A stretch of 47,918 nt of DNA, from IMG/VR virus record IMGVR_UViG_3300037196_000092, positions 1-47,918 of that record; one strand, given 5' to 3'. The notes under the pieces were generated by a model. The model saw only the letters and a program-made list of their open reading frames with translations, searched no databases and was not told the origin of the DNA. Origin of the DNA: a virus. The position numbers and the translations under genes were made by a program. Of the stretch, positions 13,429-21,782 are shown piece after piece (position 1 is the first letter of the stretch; each line of letters begins with the position of its first letter).

Positions 13429-13552
13429 ACCGCCACAGTTTCACATGCCAGCGCCACAGCCGCAGCGATGCGATCAGGGGACAGGCGCGATAGACTTTCA
13501 GATGCTCCCGGCCCCGGTAGCGCCAGCCAGTATTGTGAATTTTGAGCGTCAT
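13427..13552 (-). CDS. possible small basic peptide (41 aa)
   Basis: The minus-strand frame from ATG 13552 encodes a Trp/Arg-rich peptide (MTLKIHNTGWRYRGREHLKV, then LRLWRWHVKLWR). Its stop overlaps the T-run of the rightward terminator. No Shine-Dalgarno is visible, so translation is uncertain. The composition is unlike random sequence in the other frames, which is the only support. Confidence 0.3.
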   Translation of the reverse strand: MTLKIHNTGWRYRGREHLKVYRACPLIASLRLWRWHVKLWR

Positions 13553-13570
13553 CTTTGACTCATAGTTAAA

Positions 13571-13592
13571 ACTGTGTCAATAATGACACAGT
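13571..13592. promoter_or_regulatory. 22-bp palindrome, operator-like
   Basis: ACTGTGTCA (13571-13579) and TGACACAGT (13584-13592) are perfect inverted arms around ATAA, in an AT-rich island between the rightward terminator and the lysis genes. No T-run follows on either strand, so a protein-binding site is more likely than a terminator. Confidence 0.5.
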
Positions 13593-13647
13593 ACGGGTGA
13601 CTTTGCGCGATGCTCTGATCTAAGCGATGGACGCGCGGAGACTCACT

Positions 13648-13673
13648 AAGCGCTCGGGTGACGCCGGGCGCTT
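13648..13673 (-). terminator. stem-loop just after the lysis block, candidate terminator
   Basis: AAGCGC (13648-13653) and GCGCTT (13668-13673) form the outer stem, with CGG/CCG continuing inside. It begins seven bases after the stop of the gene at 13680-14120. On the minus strand no clear U-run follows; on the plus strand TTTT follows after CCAC. Direction is therefore ambiguous. Confidence 0.4.
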
Positions 13674-13679
13674 CCACTT

Positions 13680-14120
13680 TTACTTCACGTCCTGCTCGAT
13701 CTTGGCTATGGCTGCCTTGGCGGAAGCGCCAAAGGTGTCATAGTCCTTGACGAGCTTCTGGACGGCGGCAATCATCTCGCCATACGTTCCTTTGGCCGTG
13801 ACTTTGGCGGCAAAGGCTTTCAGTGCCGTAAGCACGGCTTCATCGGCTGCGATATTCAGGCCATCGGACTTGGCTGCGGCCATGATTGCGGCTACCAGGT
13901 CATCGGCGGCGAGCAGGTCCGCCCCGCCGTCCTTGATTGCCGCCAGCGCCAGCGCGTCCACATCCTCGAAGACGGAGATGACTTGAGGCAGCAGAACCTT
14001 GGCATCGGCGGCAACGTCCTTGGTAACGGTGAGAACCTTCGGCACCCAATGGAACGGCTTGGCAATCTCCTTGCCGAGCCACACTACGCCGTGCGCGATC
14101 TTGCTAAACGGGTTTACCAT
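13680..14120 (-). CDS. Ala/Lys-rich helical protein in lysis block (146 aa)
   Basis: The protein opens MVNPFSKIAHGVVWLGKEIA, with a Trp-containing amphipathic helix, then long Ala-rich helices (LAAIKDGGADLLAADDLVAA, LKAFAAKVTAKG). ATG 14120 follows GGAGAG. It is the last gene of the lysis transcript. I know of similar genes beside phage endolysins but cannot name a function. Membrane association through the N-terminal helix is possible. Confidence 0.65.
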   Translation of the reverse strand: MVNPFSKIAHGVVWLGKEIAKPFHWVPKVLTVTKDVAADAKVLLPQVISVFEDVDALALAAIKDGGADLLAADDLVAAIMAAAKSDGLNIAADEAVLTALKAFAAKVTAKGTYGEMIAAVQKLVKDYDTFGASAKAAIAKIEQDVK

Positions 14121-14129
14121 GATGCTCTC

Positions 14130-14306
14130 CTACTTCGTGTTGGGCACCGTTCCTCCGGTGACGTTGAAGTCCTTGGCCATGAAGCCGAAGATTGCCATAG
14201 CGGCGGCCATCGCGTATCCCTTCCAGCCCTTGCTGCCGTCGTAGGTTTGCATCGCCATCAGCACGGCCATAACGATGCCGATGATGGTTGTTTTGTAGTT
14301 TGCCAT
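14130..14306 (-). CDS. small two-helix membrane protein, holin-like (58 aa)
   Basis: The frame encodes MANYKTTIIGIVMAVLMAMQ, a hydrophobic first helix, then a short loop (TYDGSKGWKG) and a second helix (YAMAAAMAIFGFMAKD) before a polar tail. Size, two helices and position right after the muramidase gene suggest a holin or a holin-like export partner. The start follows GGAGGC and lies just inside the endolysin stop. There is no sequence family I can name with certainty. Confidence 0.7.
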   Translation of the reverse strand: MANYKTTIIGIVMAVLMAMQTYDGSKGWKGYAMAAAMAIFGFMAKDFNVTGGTVPNTK

Positions 14307-14307
14307 T

Positions 14308-14784
14308 TCATGCCTCCTTGGGTTTGTCCATCGCCCGCCGCTTTAAGCCCTCGAACGCTGGCGAGCCGTAGCTGTGTTTGCAATAGTAATCATACTGCGA
14401 TTCGCAGAGCAGGGTAATCAATATGTCCGGCTTCATGGCATCGATGGCGGCGAGGGTCTGGATGCCGAACTTGCCATCGGGAACGGCGCCTACGATGGCC
14501 TGTATCTTCTTGGCAAAGCCCTGTCCGGGGTTCACGAGGCAGTCCAGCAGCTTTGCTCCCACGCGGTCGTCTGCAAGCCGGTCCAGCCGGAAGGCCAGCC
14601 AGTATTCCTTTTCGTAGATTTCCCGCGCACCGCCGAGAGACAGGTTCGCCACGTCCACGCCGGGATGGTAGCGAGAGGCGATTCCGTAGCGAGTCACGCC
14701 GCCCTCGTCCTTCGTCACCTTGCCGGACAGAGTGGGGTCCTCGTGCAGCATCACGTAGCGGAACGCGAACTCAAAGCTGGCCAT
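14308..14784 (-). CDS. GH108-type endolysin (N-acetylmuramidase)
   Basis: The 158-residue protein fits glycoside hydrolase family 108: FRYVMLHEDPTLSGKVTKDE, then GGVTRYGIASRYHPG, with the Glu of HED in the position of the family's catalytic acid. The C-terminal half (VGAKLLDCLVNPGQGFAKKI, PDGKFGIQTLAAIDAM) matches the peptidoglycan-binding domain that follows it. By family it cleaves peptidoglycan glycan strands at the end of infection. No signal peptide is seen, so a holin is needed. The canonical E-G-G is HED here, a small deviation. Membrane-protein genes lie on both sides. Confidence 0.85.
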   Translation of the reverse strand: MASFEFAFRYVMLHEDPTLSGKVTKDEGGVTRYGIASRYHPGVDVANLSLGGAREIYEKEYWLAFRLDRLADDRVGAKLLDCLVNPGQGFAKKIQAIVGAVPDGKFGIQTLAAIDAMKPDILITLLCESQYDYYCKHSYGSPAFEGLKRRAMDKPKEA

Positions 14785-14792
14785 CTCTCCCC

Positions 14793-15062
14793 CTACCTAT
14801 GCACCATCCACGAAGCGAACTGGAGCAGTAACCCGATCACGATGACTATGAGCATCACATCCGCGCGGGTCATAAAGCGTTCCTGCTGCTTGATGAGGGT
14901 GTTCAGGTGCGCCTCCAGTACCACTCGCTCCGCCGCGTCAATGTCCAGCAAGTGCTGGAACCGTTCGTTGTAGCGAACGTCGCGCTCCGCCGCAAGCCTT
15001 GAGTCAGCCGACATGAGAGCCGTTAAGTGCTCCTTAACCGTTACCGATTCCTCATGCGTCAT
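14793..15062 (-). CDS. coiled-coil protein with C-terminal membrane helix (89 aa)
   Basis: Residues 1-65 are polar and helical (VKEHLTALMSADSRLAAERD, VLEAHLNTLIKQQERF) and residues about 69-86 are a single hydrophobic helix (VMLIVIVIGLLLQFASWM) with HR at the end. This tail-anchored layout is common next to phage endolysins. It could be a holin regulator or a spanin-like factor. The start overlaps the upstream gene by ATGA. Confidence 0.7.
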   Translation of the reverse strand: MTHEESVTVKEHLTALMSADSRLAAERDVRYNERFQHLLDIDAAERVVLEAHLNTLIKQQERFMTRADVMLIVIVIGLLLQFASWMVHR

Positions 15063-15223
15063 GGGCGCTTATTCCAAGCGTGGCCGACCCACATCAAGAA
15101 CGTGACCAGCGTCACCACGGCGGTTGCCATGATACCTAAGACTACCAGCAGAGCCTTCATCGGCTTCCCCCTCACTCTCGGCGGCTTATAGTTCGTGCGC
15201 CACCGCAAGCAGTCTGGACTCAT
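15059..15223 (-). CDS. small single-pass membrane protein with two possible starts (54 or 33 aa)
   Basis: From ATG 15223 (ATGA overlap, GGAG site) the product has a basic N-terminus (SPDCLRWRTNYKPPRVRGKP) and then a membrane helix (ALLVVLGIMATAVVTLVTFL) ending in GHAWNKRP. A second ATG at 15160, preceded by GAGGGGGAAGCC, would give the helix alone with Met-Lys at the front. Lambda-type holin genes use two starts to make a holin and a more basic inhibitor. This arrangement recalls that, but no direct evidence exists. Confidence 0.65.
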   Translation of the reverse strand: MSPDCLRWRTNYKPPRVRGKPMKALLVVLGIMATAVVTLVTFLMWVGHAWNKRP

Positions 15224-15426
15224 CGGCTCTCCTCGTCGTCCAGCTTGATGTGCATCTCAAGATATTCGTCAATATCCTCTGCGCTAATCTCCAACCCGAA
15301 CGGATCGACTCTACACGCCTTTCGCGCAATCTCCGGGTCAAGCCCCTGCTCGATCAACTCGCGCATGAACTCTGCCGGTGACTTCGCCGGTAGATCATGC
15401 TCGCGGCCATTGGGCGTACCATCCAC
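15220..15426 (-). CDS. small acidic hypothetical protein (68 aa), GTG start
   Basis: GTG 15426 follows GAGGGG by six bases and lies just after the upstream gene's stop; the frame continues to 15597 but that part is a shadow. The product is acidic (SPAEFMRELIEQGLDPEIAR, then ISAEDIDEYLEMHIKLDDEE). I do not recognise it. Its position suggests a chaperone or accessory factor for the fibre or lysis proteins, which is only an inference. Confidence 0.55.
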   Translation of the reverse strand: MDGTPNGREHDLPAKSPAEFMRELIEQGLDPEIARKACRVDPFGLEISAEDIDEYLEMHIKLDDEESR

Positions 15427-15436
15427 GTCATCCCCT

Positions 15437-16396
15437 CTACCAGCTCCCCGTCGCGCACACCCCGCCCCCGGCGCAGACGTAGGTGCCGGTGTAGGGGCTG
15501 GGACCGTAAACCACCGTGTTCCTGACATCGGATGCAGCGGGCGGCTGGACAGCCATGGTTGCGTGAGAGTCGTTGACGCCGAGCGTGTAGCTGGCATCCT
15601 TGGGGCTGAGAATGTAGTTAGTGGCAGCCGCGGGCGTCCAGAAGTAGGGGCCAGTTATTCCCTGACTTTTGAGGCCATTGATAATGTTTCCAGTCACTAT
15701 AAAGAGACTAGTGGATGAGGATAAAGCGTTGCACCCTGCTGCGGTCACCGTGTTTGACCCTTGGCAAGTCCCGACCGTCGCTGTCGCTCCTGCTTGTAGA
15801 TACATACCAGTGCTGGTAGCAGCACTCCCCGGAGATACCGTCCCGGTTATAACAAGCGGACCCGTCGAGGAGGAAACTAACCCGTATGCTCCACCAGTTG
15901 TCGTCCCGCCTGTGACATTTCCCGCAACGGTTACTGTGCAGGCGGTGTGACTATCGCTGACCGCCTGCCCGCTGCTTGCCGCACTCCCTGTAATGTTTCC
16001 GCTGATCGTCCCGCACCCTGTACTTCCGGTGATTGTCAACGTTGTGGTTGTGCCCCCAATAATGTGTGCGTGCAGCGTGACCATCGTCCCAAGGTCTGCC
16101 GTTGCGAGAGTGAAGCCACCGCCGTAGGTCACAGTCGAGAGCGTGACCTGCACAGCCGCTCCGCCCATGTCCACGTTGACCGCCAATGACGTGCAGCCGT
16201 TTGCGTTGAACGTGTCGCCCGTCGCTTGCGCTCCCCAGACCAGAGCCGTTCCGGTAGCCGTGCAGGTTCCGCTATGTGTCGGCTTCCAAAGCCCCGTCGT
16301 ATTCACGTTCACACTCGACGAGGTCGCATACCACGTCGTTACCGCTAGCAGCGGCGCGGCGCAGAGAAGCATTGCGAGTAGGATTAGCCGCTTCAC
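15437..16396 (-). CDS. secreted-looking beta-rich fibre-associated protein (319 aa), GTG start
   Basis: GTG 16396 overlaps the upstream stop (GTGA) after a GGTGG site; the frame extends to 16504 without a better start. The N-terminus is a textbook signal peptide: MKR, a Leu/Ala core (LILLAMLLCAAPLLA) and a small residue near position 18. The rest is Thr/Ser/Gly-rich beta repeats (TITGSTGCGTISGNITGS, VTVAGNVTGGTTTGGAYG) ending in TGTYVCAGGGVCATGSW. It reads like a beta-solenoid. It is next to the giant fibre, which also has a signal peptide. It may be a fibre accessory or an exported surface protein. Confidence 0.7.
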   Translation of the reverse strand: MKRLILLAMLLCAAPLLAVTTWYATSSSVNVNTTGLWKPTHSGTCTATGTALVWGAQATGDTFNANGCTSLAVNVDMGGAAVQVTLSTVTYGGGFTLATADLGTMVTLHAHIIGGTTTTLTITGSTGCGTISGNITGSAASSGQAVSDSHTACTVTVAGNVTGGTTTGGAYGLVSSSTGPLVITGTVSPGSAATSTGMYLQAGATATVGTCQGSNTVTAAGCNALSSSTSLFIVTGNIINGLKSQGITGPYFWTPAAATNYILSPKDASYTLGVNDSHATMAVQPPAASDVRNTVVYGPSPYTGTYVCAGGGVCATGSW

Positions 16397-16638
16397 GATT
16401 TCACCACCGTAATCGTCACCGTCCCGCTGAAGCTGAGCGCCATCGCAGCCACCTGCGTTTCCACGTATGCGTGTAATTGCGACAACAGCATGGAGCGCAG
16501 CCACGGATAGGCAGGCACAACCTCGTTCTCGTTTGACACGAACGGCGTTGTCGAGCCAAGGTCATTCGTCTGCGTCACGTTCATCGCGGCAATGTTGATC
16601 GCGTTCGCCGATGGCGTTCCTACCCAAGTCAGTTTCAT
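16393..16638 (-). CDS. small hypothetical protein downstream of fibre (81 aa)
   Basis: ATG 16638 overlaps the fibre stop (ATGA). The product starts MKLTWVGTPSANAINIAAMN, contains PWLRSMLLSQLHAYVETQVA, a likely helix, and ends in a beta segment (LSFSGTVTITVVKS). I do not recognise it. It sits in the same transcript as the fibre and may be a tail accessory or fibre-assembly factor. Confidence 0.65.
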   Translation of the reverse strand: MKLTWVGTPSANAINIAAMNVTQTNDLGSTTPFVSNENEVVPAYPWLRSMLLSQLHAYVETQVAAMALSFSGTVTITVVKS

Positions 16639-19600
16639 CAGTGTTTCTCCGTCATCACGCAATTAATCGTGGTTGAGGTTCCGTCGGCAACCAGCGTCCA
16701 GTTCACCCAGACATTCGCGGCAATGGTGGTAGTCGCGCTCTGCGTTCCTGCCGCCCAGGTGTTCGTTGCCGTGATCGCTGCATTCAGCAGGGGGTTGGCG
16801 GCGCTGTCTGCCAAATTGCCGGTGGATGAGCCATTGTTGTCGGAGTAGCATTTCACTCCGGTGATTGTGTAGGTTGCGCCGTACACGTTCAGGCAGCGCC
16901 CCGAGAGCGTGTAGGTGCCCACCGTGATGGCCGAGCCGCCGTTGTAGAGTCCCGCCGAGCACGGCACGATATCATTGCCGACCGTCACAACCAGAGCGGT
17001 CGGGAAGGCGGTCATATTGGCCGCGCTAAGGGCTGGATTGTTGAGCAGCGTCGGGGCCAGTCCAGCCGCGCCCGTTCCGTGAGAAATGAGAGCTTGGTCG
17101 GTTGCTGCCGTGTTGCCCGCGAGCAAAGACGTAGCTCCCGCCGCCGTTTGGTAGGGGATGCCGCCGACCAGCCCGCCTGCGATGTTGGTTGCCGTGGTTG
17201 CGGAGGTCGCGCTCCCGGCAGAACTGACAACCAGCGTGTTCGCATCTACCGCAGTCGGAGCTATCGCGCTGCCGCTGGGCTGCCACGCATAGACGAAGGT
17301 GTGTCCGGTTGTGGTGGGCGCTACGATATAGCCTGTCGTAGCCGAAGCGCTCTGATAGGGCGCGTAGTCAACTCCCGTGCCCGCAAGGTTGGTAGCAGTC
17401 AGAGCGGTGCCGCTGGTGCTCTGGTTGAGCGTGGGGAAGCTGGTCATGTTTGCCGCGCTGATCGTCGGAGCCGTCTGGAAACTGGGAGCGCCCGGACTGC
17501 CTGTTGGCGGTCCCGCAAACACCGAGGTTATCGGAGCCGTGGTGGATACGCCCGTGCCGCCGTTCGCGATCGGTAGGATGCCGGTTACGCCCGTAGCGCC
17601 GGAACTGGCAAGGTTCGCCGCTACCTGCGCCGCTGCAGGAGTCGAGCACGCCCACGGGTCCGTGTCCAGAGCGCCGCCCGATACGATGGTTTGCCCAGCC
17701 GTACAATTACCGCCCGTGAGCCTGTTGCCCGCTACCCATGGCAGCTTCATGTAGTCCGGGTTAAGCGTACCGTTATTCACATTGGAATTGTTGAGGCTTA
17801 CCGTCACGCTGCTGAACGACACGTCCGCATCGTGAATCACTTTGCCGCCGAATCGGGACAGGTCCGAAGCAATGATCGTCGGCGTATCAATGAAGCCGGT
17901 AGCGATTCCGTTGAGGGCGCTGCCGTTGTTGGTAAACACCATGTTGTGACCACTCGTGTTGTCGCCGCAGTAAGCGAATGCGCTCGCGTTGTCATAAAAC
18001 ACGTTGAAATCGAACTTGTTGCCGTAGCTCTCGTGCACCCAGATTCCGCATGTATAGTTGACCAGTTCAAACAGGTTGCCGTTAATCTTGTTACCCAGAG
18101 ACAGGTACGAAGCGTCGCCGTAGATGACCAGTGGCGCGCCATCGGCGGTGGCGTGTGCACCAGTGTTTCCGCTGCGATTCCAGACCGTGTTGTTCTCGAC
18201 GGTAATGCCGTTGAACGCGGTATTCGCCACCAGAAGATGCCGAATCTGATCCGCGAAGTTATCGTTCTCAAACGCACCATAGGCGTTGAAGTAGTCGCCC
18301 ACGGTGCCATCCAGCGGGCGCGTGATGGGGTTGGTCGATCCCGCTACCCACACGTCATCGCAAGGGCTTCCGCCACCCGCGTAGCCGAAGAAAGTGTTGT
18401 CGTGAATCTTCATCACGGCGAGCGTGGAGTAGATAAAGGTGCCGCAGCTCGTTCCGCCGTTCTTGATGAGGTTATGGTCAATTTCAACCGTCCCTTGGCC
18501 GAGCGCGAGAATCCTGTTTCCAGCATAGCGCAGGTCGAGGGTTGATCCGCCCGTAGGAGTAGCCAGAGCGTCAGCAGAGGCCATCGGGTTTGTGCTGCCG
18601 GTGATGCGAACCGGAGTCGCTGCCCAGGGGGTCGAAACCGCCTTCGGGATCACGATCTGCCCATCCGCCCGCAGTGTCTTTCCGGCGTCGATAGCAACGC
18701 AACCTCCGCCCGCCGTGTAGAACGTGCCGAGCAGGGTGTTGAGCGTCGTCGTCTCATCGGTGCCGTTTAGCAGGAATCCAAGCGAGGAGGCAGTCGGGCA
18801 AACGCTGTTGCCGCTACCACCTGAGGGCACCGCCCCGCCGTCGGTAATCGAAGTTCCGGAGGTATTTCCCATCACTGCCAGATGACCCACCGTCGCGCCA
18901 GAGCCGGGGCCGGTCACCACGTTGCTGAGCGATGTAGTCCACGCCGTACATGGCGTTCCCACGCAGACGGCTACTCCGGGCGTTGCAGGATATCCTGCCC
19001 CTCCGCCCCCACCAGAGCACCCGCTGTTAGTTAGAAGGCCACCTGTGGTAGTGCAGAGGGGAGCAGTGCTGGACCCAAGAGCCGTGTCGTAAAGGTTTCC
19101 TGAAGCGTCTGCGACCTTCGTTACCGACCCGATGTCGTAAGCCGCCGCGTGGACCGTTGCCGCTGGGGTCACACTGCCCGTATAGACATCCGTCACCGTA
19201 CTGCCGCCAAGCACAACCTCATGGCTTGCAGTGCATAGGGAGTTGTATCCGATGCAGGTAATATCGGTTAGAGCGTCCGAAGCGGAGCGGGCCGAACTTC
19301 CAAGAAAGGTTCCATTGGTGGTCGTCGTGTACACGTAACCGGCATCATATCCTAGCGCCGTGTTTCCGTTTCCCGTGGTGATGGCGCTTAGGGCATTGGT
19401 TCCCCAGGCGGAGTTATTGCTTCCTGTCGTCGCGTTTAGGCCAGCATTGTATCCGCCAAAGGAGTTATTGCTTCCGCTTGTGTTCGCCCCGCCCGCCTCG
19501 AACCCGAGGCCAACATTATTCGTTCCAGAAGTGCTCGTTCGGAAAGACGAGAAGCCGACTGCTGTGTTCCCGCTCACCGTGGTTGGCGTCTGCAAAGCGC

Positions 19601-21782
19601 CATAACCGACCGCTGTGTTGTAGGAGCCGGTAGTCGTGTTGTTGAGCGCGTAGTCGCCTACCGCTACGTCCTGCGCCCCAGACGTGATAGAAAACGCCGC
19701 CTGTTGTCCGAAAGCGTCTATATGTGAGCCGGTCATCCCCATCGTTCCCGTCGCGGCGGTGTAACCGAAGGCTGTAACGGGGCCAACCGTGCTATTGAAT
19801 CCAGACTGATAGCCGTAAGCCGTGTTTTGACTTCCGGTAGTATTGAAGTAGAGCGAGAAATATCCGTCCGCCGTGTTGTAGGAGCCGGTCGTGTTCCTGA
19901 CCAGCGCACCGCCGCCGACCGCCGTGTTCTGGTTGCCGGTGGTGGTGGCCTGCATGGCCGTCTCACCCACGGCTGTGTTTCCTCCGCCGGTCGTATCCGC
20001 GTAAAGTGCCGCCCATCCAACCGCCGTGTCCGAGCTTCCGGTGGTAAGGTTCCCGAGCGCCTGCCCGCCACCAGCAACCGTGTTATTCACGTCCCAGGAC
20101 TTGAAGCCCCCGTTAGCGTAGATTCCGCCGAGAGCCGCCAGTAAATCCGTCTGCGTCACGACTGGCGAGGGAAGCACTTCCAGTTTGGCCGCGAACGCCT
20201 TTGCCAGCACGTCGTAACCTTCTTTGCGAAGGTGGATTCCGTCCGTCTCCGTGACCACCGCGCCCGCGTTGTGAGCGATATTCGGGTTGCCGCCGTAGCC
20301 GCGAACGCAAGTCAGAATCGTGTTCGTAGTCGGCTCATCTGAGGTGACAACCAAGACGTTCTCTGCATTCGTTGTTCCGTCGTCAATGGTGACGATGGCT
20401 CCGACTTGCGGGAAGAACACCGATGGGTAGCTAATCAGGATGTTGCAGGTTGAAACCCCGCCCGTTGTGCCCGCCCCGATGGTGTTGGTCAAGGTGCCCA
20501 TCTGGTTAATAGCACGGAGCGAAGTAGGCGGGATACCGTTCGCCACATCCGAAACGTCTGTTGGCAGGCTCGGATTGTACGCCGCCATGAGCGCCGCGTT
20601 GAGATCGACGTACTCGGTTGGATATGCTGCTGCCGTGGCTGCGTTGACGGCATTGATCGTAGTGGAGTTTGAGGTGCCGTTCCACTCGGCCCCGGTGGCG
20701 ACTCCTACGCATCCAGTCGGATTGTAGAGCGCGTTGCCGCATGCCGCGTTGGTCTTGATGATCGAGCCGATAACGAATATCTGATTGGTTGGCAGGCTTG
20801 CGACCATGGCCGCGATGTCCGAAGCGATGGTGGCCGCGCCAGTGGTATAGACGTTGTTTCGGCCAGCAGTGATGATTGGAGCAACGCTCACATAAGGGCT
20901 GGTCACGGTGAACGACACGGCTCCCGGAACCGTGGCTCCCGGAGTTAGAGCCGTTGGCGTGAACGTATAGACGTTTCCTGCCGCCACCGTCACCATGACG
21001 GGAATGATGGGCGAGGAGTGCAGCACTCCTGGAATCGACATGACGAGGGTGTTGGTTCCGCCCTGATAGATAATCGGCTGCGAACCGGAAGTGAAGGTTC
21101 CGACAACGCCCGTACAGGGGAACGACGTGCAGGCAGGGATCGACCCTCCGGTAATGGTAACGCTGGTCGGGCACGCCCCCATCTGAGCGCATATCTGCGT
21201 CGAGGTCGTGCCGCCAATGCCGAGATTAGCGACATTCGCACCGGCGAGCTGCTGGAGCGTCACTGGATACGAGCCGCGATCATAGTTGCCTTCGTAGCCC
21301 GCCGTCAGAGAATCGCCACGCGCAACCAAGGCTCCGAGGTTGAACGGAGATGCGCTTACATGCCCCGGATCGAATGGGCTTCCGCCACCGCCACCTGCCA
21401 TCACGTCCGTAATCGTCACTGGCATTGGGTAAGTGTTTGGCGCAATACCCCCACTCAGGACCACGTCATAGGCATCGGTCCCAGAAGCGTACGCGAGGAA
21501 CTGGCCCGTCGAAGACGCGGTGAACGGGTTGGCGAGAGCGGTTCCGGTAGCGTCCGAATAGATCGTCGCATACGTGGGGGAGCCGGTGAGGAACACGGCA
21601 ACTTGGCAGGATGGAATGATGCCGTCGAGATAGTTGGTGCTTCGCATCCCCGAAGTTGACGCCTGCACGGCTCCCTGCACGCAGAACTGCACCGGGAGCG
21701 CGGCATATTGGGCGTATCCGGCACACGGGAACAAGGCGGCCAGCGAGAAGAAAAGGGCGAGGGCGAAAAGTCGATTCTTCAT
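16638..21782 (-). CDS. giant fibre: signal peptide, SGNH esterase, YadA-like repeats, beta-helix (1,714 aa)
   Basis: From ATG 21782 the first 24 residues form a signal peptide (MKNRLFALALFF..., ending GYA-Q). Residues about 35-125 match a phage fibre N-terminal domain (IYSDATGTALANPFT). About 150-535 is an SGNH-hydrolase block: GDSLTAG with Ser158, GRNN, and DGIHLRKEGY with Asp514 and His517. About 578-863 holds YadA-type repeats (TTGSYNTAVGYGAL). A right-handed beta-helix follows (HNLIKNGG, ITVENNTVW), then GILPIANGGTG near the C-terminus. Roles: receptor binding and likely deacetylation or cleavage of host surface glycan. GTG 21797 (AGGGCAAGC upstream) and ATG 21818 are alternative starts. 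A signal peptide on a virion fibre is odd. Confidence 0.85.
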   Translation of the reverse strand: MKNRLFALALFFSLAALFPCAGYAQYAALPVQFCVQGAVQASTSGMRSTNYLDGIIPSCQVAVFLTGSPTYATIYSDATGTALANPFTASSTGQFLAYASGTDAYDVVLSGGIAPNTYPMPVTITDVMAGGGGGSPFDPGHVSASPFNLGALVARGDSLTAGYEGNYDRGSYPVTLQQLAGANVANLGIGGTTSTQICAQMGACPTSVTITGGSIPACTSFPCTGVVGTFTSGSQPIIYQGGTNTLVMSIPGVLHSSPIIPVMVTVAAGNVYTFTPTALTPGATVPGAVSFTVTSPYVSVAPIITAGRNNVYTTGAATIASDIAAMVASLPTNQIFVIGSIIKTNAACGNALYNPTGCVGVATGAEWNGTSNSTTINAVNAATAAAYPTEYVDLNAALMAAYNPSLPTDVSDVANGIPPTSLRAINQMGTLTNTIGAGTTGGVSTCNILISYPSVFFPQVGAIVTIDDGTTNAENVLVVTSDEPTTNTILTCVRGYGGNPNIAHNAGAVVTETDGIHLRKEGYDVLAKAFAAKLEVLPSPVVTQTDLLAALGGIYANGGFKSWDVNNTVAGGGQALGNLTTGSSDTAVGWAALYADTTGGGNTAVGETAMQATTTGNQNTAVGGGALVRNTTGSYNTADGYFSLYFNTTGSQNTAYGYQSGFNSTVGPVTAFGYTAATGTMGMTGSHIDAFGQQAAFSITSGAQDVAVGDYALNNTTTGSYNTAVGYGALQTPTTVSGNTAVGFSSFRTSTSGTNNVGLGFEAGGANTSGSNNSFGGYNAGLNATTGSNNSAWGTNALSAITTGNGNTALGYDAGYVYTTTTNGTFLGSSARSASDALTDITCIGYNSLCTASHEVVLGGSTVTDVYTGSVTPAATVHAAAYDIGSVTKVADASGNLYDTALGSSTAPLCTTTGGLLTNSGCSGGGGGAGYPATPGVAVCVGTPCTAWTTSLSNVVTGPGSGATVGHLAVMGNTSGTSITDGGAVPSGGSGNSVCPTASSLGFLLNGTDETTTLNTLLGTFYTAGGGCVAIDAGKTLRADGQIVIPKAVSTPWAATPVRITGSTNPMASADALATPTGGSTLDLRYAGNRILALGQGTVEIDHNLIKNGGTSCGTFIYSTLAVMKIHDNTFFGYAGGGSPCDDVWVAGSTNPITRPLDGTVGDYFNAYGAFENDNFADQIRHLLVANTAFNGITVENNTVWNRSGNTGAHATADGAPLVIYGDASYLSLGNKINGNLFELVNYTCGIWVHESYGNKFDFNVFYDNASAFAYCGDNTSGHNMVFTNNGSALNGIATGFIDTPTIIASDLSRFGGKVIHDADVSFSSVTVSLNNSNVNNGTLNPDYMKLPWVAGNRLTGGNCTAGQTIVSGGALDTDPWACSTPAAAQVAANLASSGATGVTGILPIANGGTGVSTTAPITSVFAGPPTGSPGAPSFQTAPTISAANMTSFPTLNQSTSGTALTATNLAGTGVDYAPYQSASATTGYIVAPTTTGHTFVYAWQPSGSAIAPTAVDANTLVVSSAGSATSATTATNIAGGLVGGIPYQTAAGATSLLAGNTAATDQALISHGTGAAGLAPTLLNNPALSAANMTAFPTALVVTVGNDIVPCSAGLYNGGSAITVGTYTLSGRCLNVYGATYTITGVKCYSDNNGSSTGNLADSAANPLLNAAITATNTWAAGTQSATTTIAANVWVNWTLVADGTSTTINCVMTEKH
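19194..20051 (-). repeat. YadA-like head repeats inside the fibre gene
   Basis: About a dozen imperfect units of roughly 23-24 residues follow the pattern TTGSxNTAVGxxAL (for example TGSYNTAVGYGALQT, TSGTNNVGLGFEAGG, TTGNGNTALGYDAGY). This is the left-handed beta-roll motif of trimeric adhesin heads. At DNA level the units are diverged, so the array is old. Confidence 0.8.

Noticed and set aside
17691-18545. 284-residue plus-strand ORF in the fibre region
   Set aside because: It is antisense to the beta-helix part of the fibre and has no recognisable family.
19194-20051. CRISPR array
   Set aside because: The repeats are protein-level YadA-like units within an open frame, imperfect at DNA level and without spacers.
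20506-21192. 228-residue minus-strand ORF inside the fibre gene
   Set aside because: It is Arg/His-rich and lies wholly within the fibre frame, typical of a GC-driven shadow; no start signal.
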